A DNA stretch of 64,000 nucleotides from Oxyruncus cristatus (taxonomy: Eukaryota; Chordata; Aves; Passeriformes; Cotingidae), in the NCBI GenBank assembly GCA_013399855.1, contig VXAY01002479.1:717103-781102 (forward strand), written 5' to 3'. Numbering within the stretch: position 1 is the stretch's first letter; each line of letters begins with the position of its first letter. Under the pieces are notes generated by a model. The model was not told the origin of the DNA. It saw only the letters and a list, made by a program, of their open reading frames with translations, and made no database searches. Position numbers and translations under genes: made by a program. This document shows, one piece after another, positions 13,832-28,912 of this stretch.

Positions 13832-16800
13832 AAAGGGCAGTTCACGGAATAAAGCATTTTCCAAATGCACAAAATCTCATCCGAAACAATGTCAGAAGGA
13901 AAAAAAAAGAAAATAAATTATTTAGGTACTATAGGAGCTCTGGTGATAGAACTTGGGGCGGATGAGAAAATTCTTGCATCCCAGCTGGGAATGACTGGGA
14001 AATCCAACTCCTACACTCCTGTAAAAGCTGTTTTATCATTCCAGCCCATGCACCTCAAAGACTCAATCCCTCTACAAAGAGGCTACAAGACAGCAGCTTT
14101 AGTTGGACTTCTGGTCAGCAGTTGATCTCCTGTATTTTGTAAGCACCACACCAGATATTGCTTGTTACCTAAGATGTACATATTGCACTAGGTATGATCA
14201 GTTATTTTACAGGAAAGAATGAGCTTTCTCTGCTTCCTTGGCTATGCCAGTAGTGACAAAGCTATTAAAACATTCCCGAAAAATTCAGCGCCTTTCTATA
14301 GATATTCTGAGGAGACCAACACATGTATTTTTGACTTCCAAAAGCTTGCAGTGCAAAATTTGATATATATTAAAAAAAAAATAAATAAATGGAATAATAA
14401 GAAACAGGTAAACTCTCAGAATGCAGCCCTAAACAAAGCCACCCGTTCACCTGAAATATGCTATATCCAAAGGATGTGGTTAAAAAAACAGCCATGCTTA
14501 TAGTTGAAAAACCTGAGAGCTGATGGTTATTTACTACTTTTTAACTAAATACTCTCCAAAAAATAATACCCTTTTGCTAGCAATGAGCCCAAAAGAAGTG
14601 CTTAGGATCAAAGACTTTAACTACTTATGTGGCCAACCACTTGGTTATCATACAGAGTGATGGCAAAGAAAAAGGTGCTTAGAAAGAAGAGAAAACAGAA
14701 TGCTTTATGGCATCCCTAGGACTGATGAAGAGGGCAGATTAGGGGAAAAAAAAAAAAAAAATCATGATTACGAAGTACTGAAATTTACTAAACTCGGAAC
14801 TTTTTCTGACGTCAGAGAGGAATAAAGAGAGCCCAGGAGGCACACAAAAATCCTTTTTAGTAATCCAGACATACCGTAGAGGTGGGATATTACCGATGCA
14901 GAGATTGTGTGGGAACAGTTACGGCATAATCCCTTCACAAGTCTCTATTTCACCAGCCTTGAGCGTTTCTATTTTCTATCCATCATTTTCTGACTGTCTG
15001 TTGGTTTGCTTCTTAACTCAAGCCTGCATAGGATAATAGGCTACAATTACATTAACTGCCTTTCATCTCAGTTTGAATTAAATTTGTTCTGCTAGCCAGC
15101 ATGAAAATCTGTCCCAAGTCATTTTGCTTAAGTCAAAGAATAATAAACCCCCTCAGTCCAATAATCTAGCCAATGGTTTTAATATTAATATTTATTGTGA
15201 AATATTTTTTTTAACTGAGAGATAACATCAAAGTTAGTTTTTAAGAGGCAAAATTCACTTACAATATTTGTCAGTAATACACATGATTTTAAGAATATTT
15301 AAAATACAACCCTATCCTCAGCTGTCTTTGCATTCCCAAGGTCTTTTTTCTCACTTGTTTTCTGATTGGGTTTCTAATTTATGCAGAATTAATGCTATAA
15401 TTTGTAACACTATCCATAATTTAGAAATGCAAAATATTTTAGCGTCAATTGTAACGCAATTCTGGTGACTGAATTGGTCCATCATGTCAGAAAAACAAAG
15501 TACTTGTTACATTTTACATAAACAAGAGAGACAAATCAACTGAGAGCCCAGTGGAGAGATTCACTCTGAGGCAAATGCTCTTTTGGGAATATCAGAGTGG
15601 GAAAAAAATCCAAATAATTCACTCTGTGATAATATTACGTTTCCCTTCTGGATTTTTATTTTTAAACAAAATGTAACTGAAATGACCCTCTGATGTCAAA
15701 GCTCTACTTCAAGAGCGACTTTGGAATGGCAGAATGTTTTACAAGCCATCTTAGTTTTGCTTATTCCTAATATTCACATTGTTCATAAAAGACAAAGTAT
15801 CAAATTGACATAAACTCCTCACAACTGTAGAGAAATATTCTGTTTTAAAAACAAAGTGTGCACCATACAACCTACTTCCATCACAGAAGAAAATTTCAGG
15901 TACTATATACCACTTAGAAACACATAAAGCTGGATATATCTGGAGTATAGCTCCATACATCCACTATGGAGGAAGATGATGTATCAGAATGACATTTGGG
16001 TTGTGCTACTCAATGCTTCTTTTTTGCTACTAGGTCTGCATTTTACTGAAATGATTCAATTTTAACTTCTACCAGGTTTATAACGAAGTGACATCAGTCG
16101 TCATTTCTTCCATTCTTTTTTTCCCCAATGAAAGAACTACTGTTTGCCTAGTGTTCACCATAATTTATTTCAAGGTCAGTACTTTAATGACATCTGTTGC
16201 AGAAATTTTCATCTGATGCAAACATAACAAATAAAAGAATCAAGAGATTCTTGGGTTGAAGAAATTACGTGAGGACAGGCAGAGTATGCACAGGTTAAAA
16301 TATTTCAATTAAGACCATCAACATCCTGTGGGCACAACAGCTAAGTCTAAAAACAACCTGTAATGTTATCATAACTTTAACCACGTAGAAATACTTAGCA
16401 ACATTGACTAGACAATGAAAAACAAAAAGTAATCCTGAAAAACTGAGGACAGGGAAAGCTCTAACCAAAGCTTCTGAAGGGCAAATGTCAAGCCATTTAT
16501 TGAATCACACAGTTAACTGTTTTCCAAAAAATGCAAGAGCAAAAGCCATAAAGTAATGGCACAGGAAAGGTTTCATGAAAGTCAATGACAAAAAGACAAG
16601 AGCATTAAGAAAACAAAAACGTCATGAAGTTTTAGCCTTTTTCTACACTAAAAGCAGGGTTGGAAAATGCATTTGATTTTATACACATCAGGGTGGCATA
16701 AATACAAGAGAAAAAAAGAGCAAAAACCTCTAAAGTACAACTGAACAATAAGAGCATTTTCTCTTTTAAAAAAATTAAAATAATGCATATCTATCACAAA

Positions 16801-19800
16801 TAATGCATTTACATAATTCCCACTTCTGAATCTTAGAGTTATTGAACTTATACGTGGTTGGCATTTAACTGCAGTGAAGTTGTTCATCTGTTTAAATGTG
16901 CTATTACCTCTTCTTATATTCATATATAGAGAGGAGGCAATCTTTTTGTTCAACATGAAGGATTGATTTAAACATTTTTTTCTTGATTTATATATTTTTC
17001 TTCTTACAATCATCATTTGTCACCTTCAACATGACCTTTTCTCAAAAAAAACCCCTTATCTTTACCAAGTAAAAAAAAAAATCAAAAAATAATAAAGAGA
17101 AGGAAAATGAATGAATGAAGAGAAGCAAAGTATCAGGAGTGAAAAGGACTTTGTGAACTTGTTTTGTCAAACTCCTGCTGCTATTCCATACATGGCAATT
17201 AACAACCAGCCTCCGAAGAGCAGTGAAAGTAGAAGTAAACCATATGTTCCCCAGTTCTCATCAAATCAGGGAACTATTTCCTCTTAAACTTAAGGAACAA
17301 GGTGTTATCATGTATTAAAATATTTATCTGAATCAGGGCCCAAATCTGTGAATAAATCAACACTATACGTAAGAGAGGATAAAATGGCCTAAAGGAGAAC
17401 AGGATTAGAAAGTCATTTTGCAGCATCTGTTAGAAAGTAATTGCTGCCCTTATCTCCTTACAGATCTTGTAAGAACTCATTTCCAGGACAAATATTTTTT
17501 TTTTTTAAAGTTAAACCTTCTTTATGAAATCTGATTTATTAAATCTCTTTCAGCATATCTGACTGTTCCTTTACCCTTTAATTCTTATCACTTCTCTGTG
17601 AGCAGCCCAAAGTCTTTTCTTCCAGGACAGCGAGCCCTTTTGGACAGATTTCTTAGGTTGTTTTGCCATTCTCACTGCTCTCCCTTTGGCCTCCTGCTGT
17701 AATTCAGTATTCCTAAGTTTATCACTGCTCTGTGCAAAACTGAAAGAAAAGTGTTGAGGTAGATCAAATTTTCAGATGTGATTATAAGTTTGCTTTGATT
17801 CTAAATCAGACTCCTGACACTATTTAAAACAGTTTTCCTAGCAAGGTATTTACTCTCTCTTCTGGTACTTTCTTCTTTTCTTAAATTGCTGAAAAATTCC
17901 TTTTCTTGTAATATAAAAATAATAGGTGGAGATGGAGAACTAAATCTGTGAGTCAATCCTTCTGAAGTGATAATCTAATAAAGCACTCAGGCTTCACTGC
18001 TGAAGTTTAGGATATCATCAGGGTTCTTGGATTGATTGATGCCCTTGTAATCAAGCTCCCTGGCCCCATTATCTAGTAAGCTAGATAAAGAATTCCACTT
18101 ACTTTTCGATACATCCACGAGAAAAAAAGCATGCAAATGTTACACAGCTTAATTTATATTTTATACCTTCTAATGGTGATTATTCAGTACAAAAGAAGAA
18201 CAGAATAAAGGACCATTTCTAATATTTAAACATTATTATCTTTCAACTGGTGAGTACAGATACAATTGGTCTTATGCTATTTGTTGTTGCCTTATCAGTT
18301 ACCATTCATGGAAAATATCTTGCATGTGAGAAAGAATTTACTTTTGGTTTCAAAGGTTTTGAGTTTATATTATAAAAGGTAAAATATTACAGATACCACT
18401 ATTTTCAGTAATAATGGTTATTTTAACCTACTGTCTTTTCAAGTTTTGATTATTTTATGTCTTTCACATGATAATGCAGGCTAAGAATGAAGGCAAAGAA
18501 GAAAAAAAAGGATGTTTATGTAAGTATGTGTGCTTACATATGTGCAGCCTGCAGAATTCATTATCTCCAGATTTTCAAACAGGAATGAAACAAATATCCT
18601 CTTAAATACACAAAACTGCAGCAAGGAGGAATAACAGTATAGGTAATCACATTAGATTTCAGTGACCAACTAAAGAACAGGACTTCAACAACAGCATAGT
18701 TGTTGAATGAGTTGTTGAGGACTTCAAGAAATAGTTTTTATAGCCTCTTATTTTTCCTTATGGTAATTCTCAAAGTACAATCCAAATACTTACAGTCTTC
18801 TGAGCAACTCTTTAAAATGTTGCATGTGGTGCCCTTATCTACACAACAGAATGAAGAGAATGTCATTTTGGTTATCCCACCACTAGTACAGAAGTGGCAC
18901 AGAAAGCTTCTCTAGCACTGCCTGAACTTGGGACAGGGTAAGCTTGAGAACATGAGCTCTTCTGCAACAAGTGCAGACATAGAGTTGAGATGGAAAGCAG
19001 GAATGGAAAGAAGACTCAACATATAAGAAAACTTGCATGACTTCTAGATGTCTGCTCACACAGCTGCGCAGAATGCAAGTCTGTTGTAACAGGCAGGCTT
19101 CTCAAAGTGAGTGCTCTCTAAGCAGGACTTAACACTCTGGAATTGATGTGCTCAGTCTATATCATTATCAGAAGCTTCATGGGAAAAGAAATGAGAAGTA
19201 ATGCATTTCTCACTCCCATGCCTTAATACTAAAATTTCTTAGTTCTGTCTATGTGTAGTTTTAATCTTTTATGTGCATTCTTTTAATACTCTCAACAACT
19301 ACTGAAGCAATTTAAAACTAATAACTGGCAACAATGTGAAACAAAATGTTTTAACTTTAAAACCAGAAATAGAACTATTGAAGCTAAATTTTCATCTATA
19401 TGTAAAGGTATACAATTGACTGAAAGAGACAATAGAAGATGAAAGCAGCAGTATGCATTTTACTTCTATCAGAGACCATAAGAGGGGAAGAAAAGTTATC
19501 TTTCCATCACCAGGAGATTTCTAACAAGTAGCGTCTGCAGTACCCACCTGACATAGCCTTTCCTTATTGCTGCATAAAACCTGCTTTTCTTCCCTTTGTT
19601 AGTATATAAAATGAATAAATATCACAAGCTGAAGGTGATAGATACATCTATCACCACGGGTTTCATCACAGCGTAGCTTCATTTCTTTTACTTATTTGCA
19701 AGGTTTTGAAAATAGATTTTAAAATAAAAACAAGTCACGGTATTTTGTGAAAGTTGAGTACTGAGCAATCCATATCAAGTGAGATAAAGAGTTATTATTT

Positions 19801-22800
19801 CAATTTCAAACTTAGCTATGTGTTGATAGCTTGTTGAGAGCTGTGAGCTCTCACAATGGTATTTTTTTTTCCCCATTGCTACCTATATACTTGCACTAGC
19901 TTAATGACAAATTGATTAAACCAGATGTCTATTTCAACTCTAAGAACTCTTGTCCCAATTACTAATTACCATCCTAATGGCCTATCAGATGTAAATTATA
20001 AGCTCCAGTCTACACTGCACAATGGATACTATTTTATCACCGGCTTAAGATCTGAGAATAATGAAGGAATTTGCAACAGCTTCAAAAACTCACGAGCACT
20101 CTAGATCTACTGAGAACCTGAGATTCACAAAAACTATGTTGTCAAATTCATTATTTATTTCATTAAAAAGAATAACATGTTTGGATCACTATACACATTG
20201 AATTTGTGCTCTGAAATTAAGGACAATGGGGCTGTTCAGGATGGATCTGCCTTAGAAAACTGTTTTCCCTTGAAATAAAAAGTATATCCACTGAAATGTA
20301 TTGACGAGGATAGCACAAGTCCTGACAGCAGACACACAAAGATGGTCCCTTCAGACTTTGCACAGTCCTTGTCAAAATTATGTGATCAATTGGCTGGATT
20401 AAGCAGCATCAGCAAGACAACCATTTTAAAAGCTACCAAACGCTTACTGTAGTATTATAAACCTGGTCTTAGACAGAAAACAACTCTATAAAAGCTATTA
20501 TTTTCAGTTAACTGTCAATTAGAAAATCAGTATCACCTTCAAATCATTTGACCCGATTTTCTTTTAAAATGGCAACTTTAAAAAGATTCTATTGGAAAAC
20601 ATTACTTTCATCGTAAATTCTCCTTGAACACTTGCTATGTCCAGCTTAAAAAGGAAAACTTGGAGTGTGTGAGAGGAGTGTATTACATCAGTTATATTTA
20701 GTAACCATTACATATATTGTGATGGTTAAATATCAACTCACCTCCCATTAAGGATATATTTTGAATTTTCCACATACTGAAGTAGTGAGGGAAATAGTTA
20801 TTTTGACAGGAATATCCTAATGCTTTTTTTATTCATATAATGTTCTGATAGTTCAGGAGACAAATTTACTTAAGTGATTCCTATATATATTTTCTACCGG
20901 ATTTAATTACAATTTTATAGTTTAAAAAAAATCAATTTTAACAAAGTTCAGACTATATTTAATCAAGTATCTCAGGCAGAAAATGATGGATATTAATAAT
21001 ATAAAAACATACTAAATATAGAACAGGTCAAATAATCCCTTACTTCAATTTAAATGGATTTTTCTTCAAATTAAAATGGAAAAAAATATTTTCAGTCATC
21101 TAAAAAGCAGAAGTCCTAATAAGTGCTACTCATCATTTCCTGAGAATCAGTGCTTTGTGCCTCAGTGAATGCTGTCATTTCAGGAAGAGACAGCCTTATT
21201 AAAAAACATAAAAAGGCAAACCCAACAAAAACAGAGGTGGGTTTTGGGGGACATCCAATACTATTTAATAAGCTCACCATGAAGTCCGTTGCCACAAACC
21301 TCAAAAAAGGTCAGAATTTACATGAACATGCAAATATTACTCTGTGCAGAAACAGCTGGGGTTCCTTTGAAATTATCTCATTTTTACAGATCAGTTTCAA
21401 ATGAGAAGAAACCACATTATCTGTATCAATATATCTGTGGCCCACAACAATTCTTACTTGTTTTCCTCACAACTGGAGTTTCCACTACAGAGTATTTAAT
21501 TCTAACAGTACATAATGAAATACCAGTTCAGTGTGTTGAAATCAATGTCTGTAACTAAATCTTAATGGTCTTTGCAATAGAACTGTGCTCTCCTTAAAGT
21601 TCAGCCAACCAAACCTCATTTGTGCTGATAATCACTTAAGGAAAATGAACCAACTCTTCTTTCTCTCTAATAAAATACTGTAAAAAAATCTTGCTAGTTC
21701 CTCAATATTGTAGTACCATGAATGATTCAGGGACAGAATTTCATTAAGGATTTTTACTAGAATATATTTAAGTGCTTCTACCAGAAAATATTATCTATTT
21801 TACCCTTGGTAAAAGCCACAGGAGAAAGGTGAAGCTGTACAAAGAAGTTAATAAACAATTAATATATCTCCAGATGTAGCAACCAGAATAGTCTATCAGT
21901 ATCTGCTACTTAACATCTCACTTTGGTGCCCATTTCGAAGCATTTAGCAGATGCTTTGCACCAGGGCAAGAAGCTGGTTAATCCAAAGGGCTTGTGGTGG
22001 GAGCAAGTCAAGGCAACAACAAGCAGGACACCTTGGGATGGAGCTTCCCGCCCAGCAGACACCTCATTTCACACTGGACAAGTGGGAGTCTGGGGAAGTC
22101 AAGGGAGGGGGAAAGTTTCCTTGATATATTCACAAAGCTTTCACTTCCTGTTCGGTGTGTAGCACGTGCTTGTGACTCTGCCACGTGAATATTTGGATGT
22201 GTGGCTCCTGGAATCTGAAGGACATTCAGCCTTGTCTCCTGATTGACTTGATTATTTGCCTTCAGTCACAACTTTGAAAATTTTCATTGATTCATCGTAC
22301 CTAAATAGAAAACTAATAAAAAGAACCTGCTTGTTTGTGAAACAACTGAAAATTGACGGCTTTAGGTAGCCAAAACTAATTCAAGAAAAAAAGTTTTGAT
22401 TAAGGGGACAGCAATACTGCTTCTTTACACTTCTTTCCCTTCTTCCCTGTCCCTAGAACTGAAAAACTGCCTCCATCTAAGGTGCTGATACAGACTATGA
22501 TCAGCAAGGATGGGGCCATGTCAGGAAACTCTTTGGCTTTCTTAGTCTGCTTTTTTCCAGCACAAAGAACCCATAATGATACCTAACATTTTGATAAACC
22601 ACTTTTAAGGTTGATCTGTATCTCATATAGTAGCCAAGATCTCCTTAGGAAGACCAAAAAATTAAAATCACACTGATACCACTGACTTCTCAAATGTGTA
22701 TATATACTAAAGCTGATAAGTGTTTGTGTCTCATGAAGGCAAAAAGAATAATATATGTCAAATTCTTTGGTTTAATACACAGTCCCTAAAAAAATGAACT

Positions 22801-25800
22801 AGCAACATTTTTTTCCTCACCTTGAATATGTTTTGTCCTCCATAAAGTTTTGTAGGAGTGTTTACTCTTAAATATTTTTTTTTTTAATCTTCTTAAATAT
22901 TTCCCTTCCACAAAGGAAATACCACTCTCCCCTTTATGGTCCATAGTTAATTTGTCCAAAGCTGAATCCAACAGCAGTAGTCAGCAATACTAATAGTGAG
23001 GTAGAGGGTTGTTACTGTAACGTAGCATACACTGAATTTAATCAGTCACTATAGAGCAGTACATAGTAGAATTTTTAAAAAGAAGTTCCTGAAATATCTG
23101 GGTTTGTCAGTCATAACTCAGTGGAGGGTTTTTTTCTGATGACAGCAGGATGAGTAGCCAGAAAAACCATCGATTACTTCCTTTTCGTTCTGTAGAGAGA
23201 ACCACTTAACTTTAACCAAAGCAGTAGCAAGGGCCAACTAACTTCATACTCCACTGGAAATACATATTATTTTTCCCCCCTGCCTGCAGCAAATATTCTG
23301 ACTTGCAAAATTTGAAGTGTGGGTTTGAGTTAGGAGGTGATGGAGGATTAAGTATATTGTTGCCTTCGAGATTTAGGAAAAAAATAAGCAATCTTTTTAA
23401 TTCTTAGGAAAAAAAAAATCTTCAAGAGGTAGTTTTATGGTGTAAAGCCTATAAAGAAAGATTTAACAGACTTCAAAGAGTGACAACTGCCCAGGGAGAA
23501 GACTCTGACTTCACTGTCTCCTTAAGAGGAGGATGCAATGGAACAAGAAACGCATCAAAACTGAGTGCATCAGAGACCAAATCCACAAAGAGACACAGGA
23601 GCTGTAATATTTACCTACCACCAAATTGTTTGATGTCCAGTTGCTCAGGTAGAATTCCCAAATGCAGAACAACTCCCAAAGTTGCTCATACAGCACACAG
23701 GTTGCAGTTATGTGCCATGGGATGACACAGTTAGAGACCTTCTAAGCCACCTTTACTGCCACCAAGACGTGCTTTGTATGACTGGGGGAGTTACAGACCG
23801 AAGCCATTTATTGGATTAAGGGTGTAAACGCTTTCTCTGTCCAGAAATGGCTGGATCAGAATATTCACTGGGCAGGTGTGAGACATACAAGACAACAGTT
23901 GGACAAGTTGTTATTATCTGAAAAATATCTGGAATCTGACAGCAAGTAGAGTGAATATTGAAGACGTAAAATGGTTAGATCAGGCATACAAGGCCCGGCT
24001 TTATCACAGCAGTTCATTAATAAGGAGTAGTAAAAAGTATTCTGCTAGAGTAATTCACAAATGCTATCCTACACATGGTAAATTTATTATTTGTGAGGTT
24101 AATTATGGCTCCCATGAATAATGACAGTTTATAATCCAACCCCAGCAGCATGAAAAGAACAGAATAATTACATCCATGGTTAACAGTGTTAGCCAAGTTA
24201 GTGACAATGATGATCAAACTAAATGTATTTATGATTTTGGAGACCCCAGCATTTTGTATGGACAGAAAGAATGGACTGCAGGGGTATTACGTTCATCCGG
24301 ATTAGGAGAGACAAATGGCTTGCATGCAAAGAACTTGGTCTCCACTGTCAGCAACCTCCTACAAGCTTTTTCTGGAGTTTGAACAGCACCGTCTTACAAG
24401 AAATTCTCCAGTCTTCTTTTACATCTTCTCAAAAAGCAATGCCAAGGGATGGTGCAACCACAAGCACCTCAGCCACTGGGCTGGTGCTTTATAAGAGGAG
24501 TTATTCATACTGATTTCTGGCTTATGTGAGTGATATTACTCAGCCTCGCTAACTCTTAACTGCAGTTCTAGTCCTGGACACAGAGGAGCAGTCCCAGGTG
24601 CCTTCACTGGACATCTGGAAGCACACAATGCAGCACAGCCCTGTCATTTTTAACAGCTTAAACTGGAGGTGGGGGGAAATCCCTTAAACTGTAAGTCTTT
24701 TCAACCTATTCTGACAGTGTCTGAGGCTAAGGCAAAACGTTGTGCTACGCAGATATGTGCAATTCTGCTTTAAAGGCAAGATGTAAAGGCAGCCTAACCC
24801 ACAAGGCCCTTTGTCCCCTCCTCAGGGGTTATAACTCAGGTTATAACTTTGCTGGATAACAGAAAATCAGGCTCAATAATAAAGCAATTCTACAGTAGTC
24901 ATGACCTCCCTTCCTCTCTTCTTCTCAGTAAGTCTCCAATGGGACACAGTCTATGCCTGTTTCTCTTTTTCCTGTATAGGTAAACATTAGCACCACTCCC
25001 ACTCCTAAATTCATCTCAGTCCTCAGACTCAATATCTAACTGAAGACAGAATAATAGTCTGCAGCTTATATTTAGCTTTAAATCTTTATGGGTCTATTTC
25101 AGACTTAAAGAACTTGCAAAGTTATGTATTCTTTTCAGTTATGCTGCTTTACTATAATAAAAACAGCACATAGAAGCATTACCTTACCTGTACGCCCCTA
25201 CACAACTGGGACTATAGCAACACTCAGCACCAAAAACTACCAGCATTTTATAGTAAATGCATCCTGAGCAGTGGAATTCAAAATGGGTCTCACTGGCACA
25301 TCATCTGTGAAAGACTCGGGCAGCCTGCCCTGTTCCACTGCTTCACTGACATAACATGCACCAAGAAAAACAGATTATTCAAATGCCAATGACTGAATGG
25401 CATGGCCATGGCACCGGAGGAAAAATTTTAAAAACAAGGTATTTTGATTTGCTTATTTTGAAAGGAAATCCAGTACAATATATTTTTCGAATAGGAAACC
25501 AAGCAGATATAACCTAATTAAGTCTATATCCAGCATGAGTAATAACATAAACGAGTTGGGCAGAAGAGACAGGGACACTGCTTACATTCCTATTTTACAG
25601 CCAAGAGTGTCTGAAAAGTTGTAAGAAATATCTCTTTTGCTCTGCACTTTGCATTTTTGGAGGTAGCCTGAAGATGACTATAAAAAACCTTAGAAAACAA
25701 CTGAATCCCAGTGGTGAGAGAGTTCTGGTCTGTTGAGCTTGCCAAATCAAAAGACATATTTATATGTGCATACAGTCAGTTATGGAAGATCCTAAGTTAG

Positions 25801-28752
25801 AAGCCAAGAGCAAAATTACTTAATTCTCATGAAAAAGAAACCCTCATGCCCAAACTGCTTCCTGTTTTCCCAGTAATTAGTACTGAACTCAAAAAGTTAA
25901 AAGGCATATTTCAAGGGAACAGAACACCTAAGAAAATCACAGGTATCATTTTTAATGCAGCTCCTGGCAAGAGATATCTTGCTAACATAAGTTTTACACT
26001 GCAGTAGCAATATTGCAGTGTCCTCCAGATCTCAGGCGTTCACAACTGACCCACAATGAAGTACCAAAAGCTCTCTGGCAAGTTGCTTACAGCTGCTCCC
26101 TTAGCCACTACCTCATTCTCCTCTCTTCTCTGCCTTCTAGGAATGATACAGGACATTCAGACTCCAATTCTTCTCTATCTTTACAAAGTTGGGCAATTTC
26201 CTGAGTAAAATGTAATGTTTGGAAGTAACAATCATTACAAAAAAAATGCAGTTTCATTTACAGAAAGCCTGCAACTCTGAAAGATCCCAGAGAGCCTCAT
26301 GAACTTTACACATCATGTACTAAACGTACCAAAGCAGAGAGAGCAGAGAAAGGGAGTCTACTGCAGGGGGAAAAAAAAAAAAAAAATCAACAAAAAGGCT
26401 GAGAGTGGCATACCATACTGCTACAAAACCCACAATTTACTTTTCTTCAAATTTTAGATCTCAAATGTTTCAAGTGCCTTCTGGGAGTTTAAGCCATTAG
26501 ACTGCACTTGGGTCATGTTCTGAAGCTTTGATATTAGACATATTATTTAAATGAAAGCTGCAATTTAAGCAAAAATGATTGATGCCAGAAACATGAATTA
26601 AAGGAAAAAAAGTATCTCAAATCCTTGATCGATCTGGCAATAACTACTACATGTAGAGTAGAAAATTAGTACATTTACAACATATATTTAATGTTGAAGT
26701 GGGAGTTTTATTTTATTGTTCTCCTTAGAAACCTAATGATCCAGCTCTTTGAGAACTAGCTGAGGGCTGTAACCTGTCCTTACAGAAGCAAGCTTAAATT
26801 TTCAGGAGGTTACATTAGACGAGAGGCAGTGGCTAAACCCACCAAGACCTATGTGACAGATTTTCCTGGAATTCTCCTTGAAACATCCAAGGTAATGGAG
26901 TAACAGGCACACCAAAGTTTAACAGAAAGCTGAAAACTCGAAGACTGGACTCAGCATGAATAAGTAAAAAACACCTCTTACCAACATTCCCAACATTTCA
27001 AATATCAAATACTTTAACGTCTCGGATAAGACTGCTCTGTGTAAGAATCTAGGAGGGGAGTGCATTAGATGCGACAAAAATAGGGATTTTAAGTCTAAAA
27101 ATAACAAGGGATTTTCAGTCTGAAATTGCAATTTTATGTTTTCCCTTGAAAAGTCAAAATTCAAATTTCCATTTCCTCTCTCTTGTGGATTAGCTGTAAT
27201 TGCCGACCAGGAAAATCCACGACTGGGAAAACCTTTTCTTTTCTAGTCCAATAAATGAATCTTTGTACAACAGACAAACTCAGGACAGCAGACTGATACA
27301 GCTGAGCAGCACAACTAAAGCATATAAGTCAAAATTCTATATTTGAGTGGAAAAACCAGTGATGAAATGGACACAAGACAAAGGAAAACAATAACATAGG
27401 TACATGAAATACGGACTGGGGAAAAGGTCTACAAAAAGTGTCTTAAGTGGAGGGTAGTTGGTAGAAAACTGGAGCTATGAGCAAAGAAACTGGGTTTTGT
27501 GGTTCAGATGTTACGAAGTTGAGGAGTAGTTGTGGGTGCTTTTTTTCCCCATTCTTTGTAATTAGGCAGAATGGCATCAGTAGAAGTCCACAGCATGCTA
27601 GTAACCAAATCACTCATTAACATCTAGAACTGATTGTTTAGACACAAAAGGAGGGGGGAAAATACTTCTCAGTGAAGACTTGATTCAGAGTTTAAAGACA
27701 TTATCACTCCAGTTTTTGTCATCATAAAAATGCATCATTTAGTCCTAATCTTGATTTCCCGTCTCATCCTGAGACTCTTCAATTGTCTGGACAGAAAGTC
27801 CCAGGGGTGGCACAGAAACAGTACACCTGCCAGCACAGCTTTCTCACGACTATACACACAGCCTCTGCACCAGAAATTCTTGTTTCTTGCCTATTTATCA
27901 AGGAAAGTGTTAAGGGTGGGATTCAAGCCAGTTCATTGAGTGTATCAAAGACAAATTCACAAATCTGGTCGAAGTAGATGCCTTGTGGCAGGCAGAACAC
28001 AACCTTTTAGCACCTCTCCCTGCTGGAGAGGAATAAGCTGTATTTATATGCCTTTTCCCCAGTTCCAACCAACAGTGCTAAGATAATTTTTTTGCCAGAT
28101 ACTATTAAAATAACTATAATTGTGAAAGGAATAAGGTTCCTATTGAATAACAGGATAGAATGGACTGAAAGAAACCTCTTTTAAGCTGTTCATAATTATC
28201 TTCAACGCGTTATTTCTCCTATTTGACAAGTTGCTCCACTTCAGTACTTTGTTGCTCTTAGTACTCTATTTTTTATGCTCTATCTATCTATTCTAACTCT
28301 TCCTCTAAATACAGTAAGCTATTCCAGTACAAAACAAGATACATTAATGGTACTTTCCATGACAGGTCTACACATTTCTCTGGTCTAGCTTTAAAGATGT
28401 GTGGAAATGTCTGAAACACTGTACACTTTAAGTAAGGTTCCAAAACTCTAAAAATCTTATCACTGTAGATTCTTATCAAGATATGTGACAAATGTACTGA
28501 CTATAACTACCAACTTCACATATATTTTTTACTTACCATAGCTTTTTAAAAACCTAAGAAAAAGAAAGACAACTGCAGGTAACCAGTTTCTTGTTACTTG
28601 GGGTTTTTTTTTAAGTCTGTAGTGTCTGCAAAACATTACTAGTATGTGTGATGTAATCCTTAACGAAAGTAGAAGTAATACTGAAATTTTCTAAGAAATG
28701 TAGGGAACACTAGATTAACCACTAAAATGTTGTCAGGTCAAATACAAAATTT

Positions 28753-28841
28753 AAAACAAAAAACCAAAACAAACAAACCCCAAAACACAGACAAACAAAA
28801 ACCACACACACACCAAACAACAAAACCAAACAAACAAAACC
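28753..28841. repeat. A/C-rich simple repeat, (CAAA)n with a CA core
   Basis: Irregular caaa and caaaa units with a short (CA) block at about 28803-28812, almost without T or G. On the transcribed minus strand it becomes a U/G-rich tract starting 71 nt downstream of the donor of exon 28913-29006. Confidence 0.9.
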
Positions 28842-28912
28842 AGGGGAAAAAAAAGTGATTATACACTACTCACGAATTGCAATATCTTTGGGCTAAACTG
28901 AACTGTACTCAC

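Larger units (their letters stand above)
3852..28912 (-). other. ATRNL1: ATRNL1 intron of 25,061 bp between the two parts of the second laminin EGF module
   Basis: This intron splits one EGF-like repeat between residues Gln-Leu and Cys. It holds the paired CR1 fragments at 11283-11512, two small tandem duplications (9119-9166 and 13752-13831), the A/C-rich repeat at 28753-28841 and many short A or T runs. Somewhat GC-richer, non-repetitive islands lie near 4400-4640, 6740-7040, 21920-22250 and 24250-24660; I do not recognise any of them. All open frames inside are under 125 codons with no domain signature. Confidence 0.85.

Noticed and set aside
16648..17016. A 122-codon minus-strand frame
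   Set aside because: Translation of A/T-rich intron with Lys, Phe and Ile bias and no domain. The surroundings are plain intron.
17530..17745. T/C-rich stretch suspected to be another antisense CR1
   Set aside because: A few words resemble CR1, such as ttgttttgccattctcactg, but the block order does not follow the element. Not supportable by eye.
19835..19853. Short perfect hairpin, stem of 8 around gtg (tgagagct / agctctca)
   Set aside because: No T run, no conserved loop and no neighbouring transcript. Expected by chance in 64 kb.
23470..23760. GC-richer stretch with an 81-codon frame, considered as an LTR or exon
   Set aside because: No LTR landmarks (no ordered TATA box and aataaa, no known end), both strands open, and no protein family recognised.
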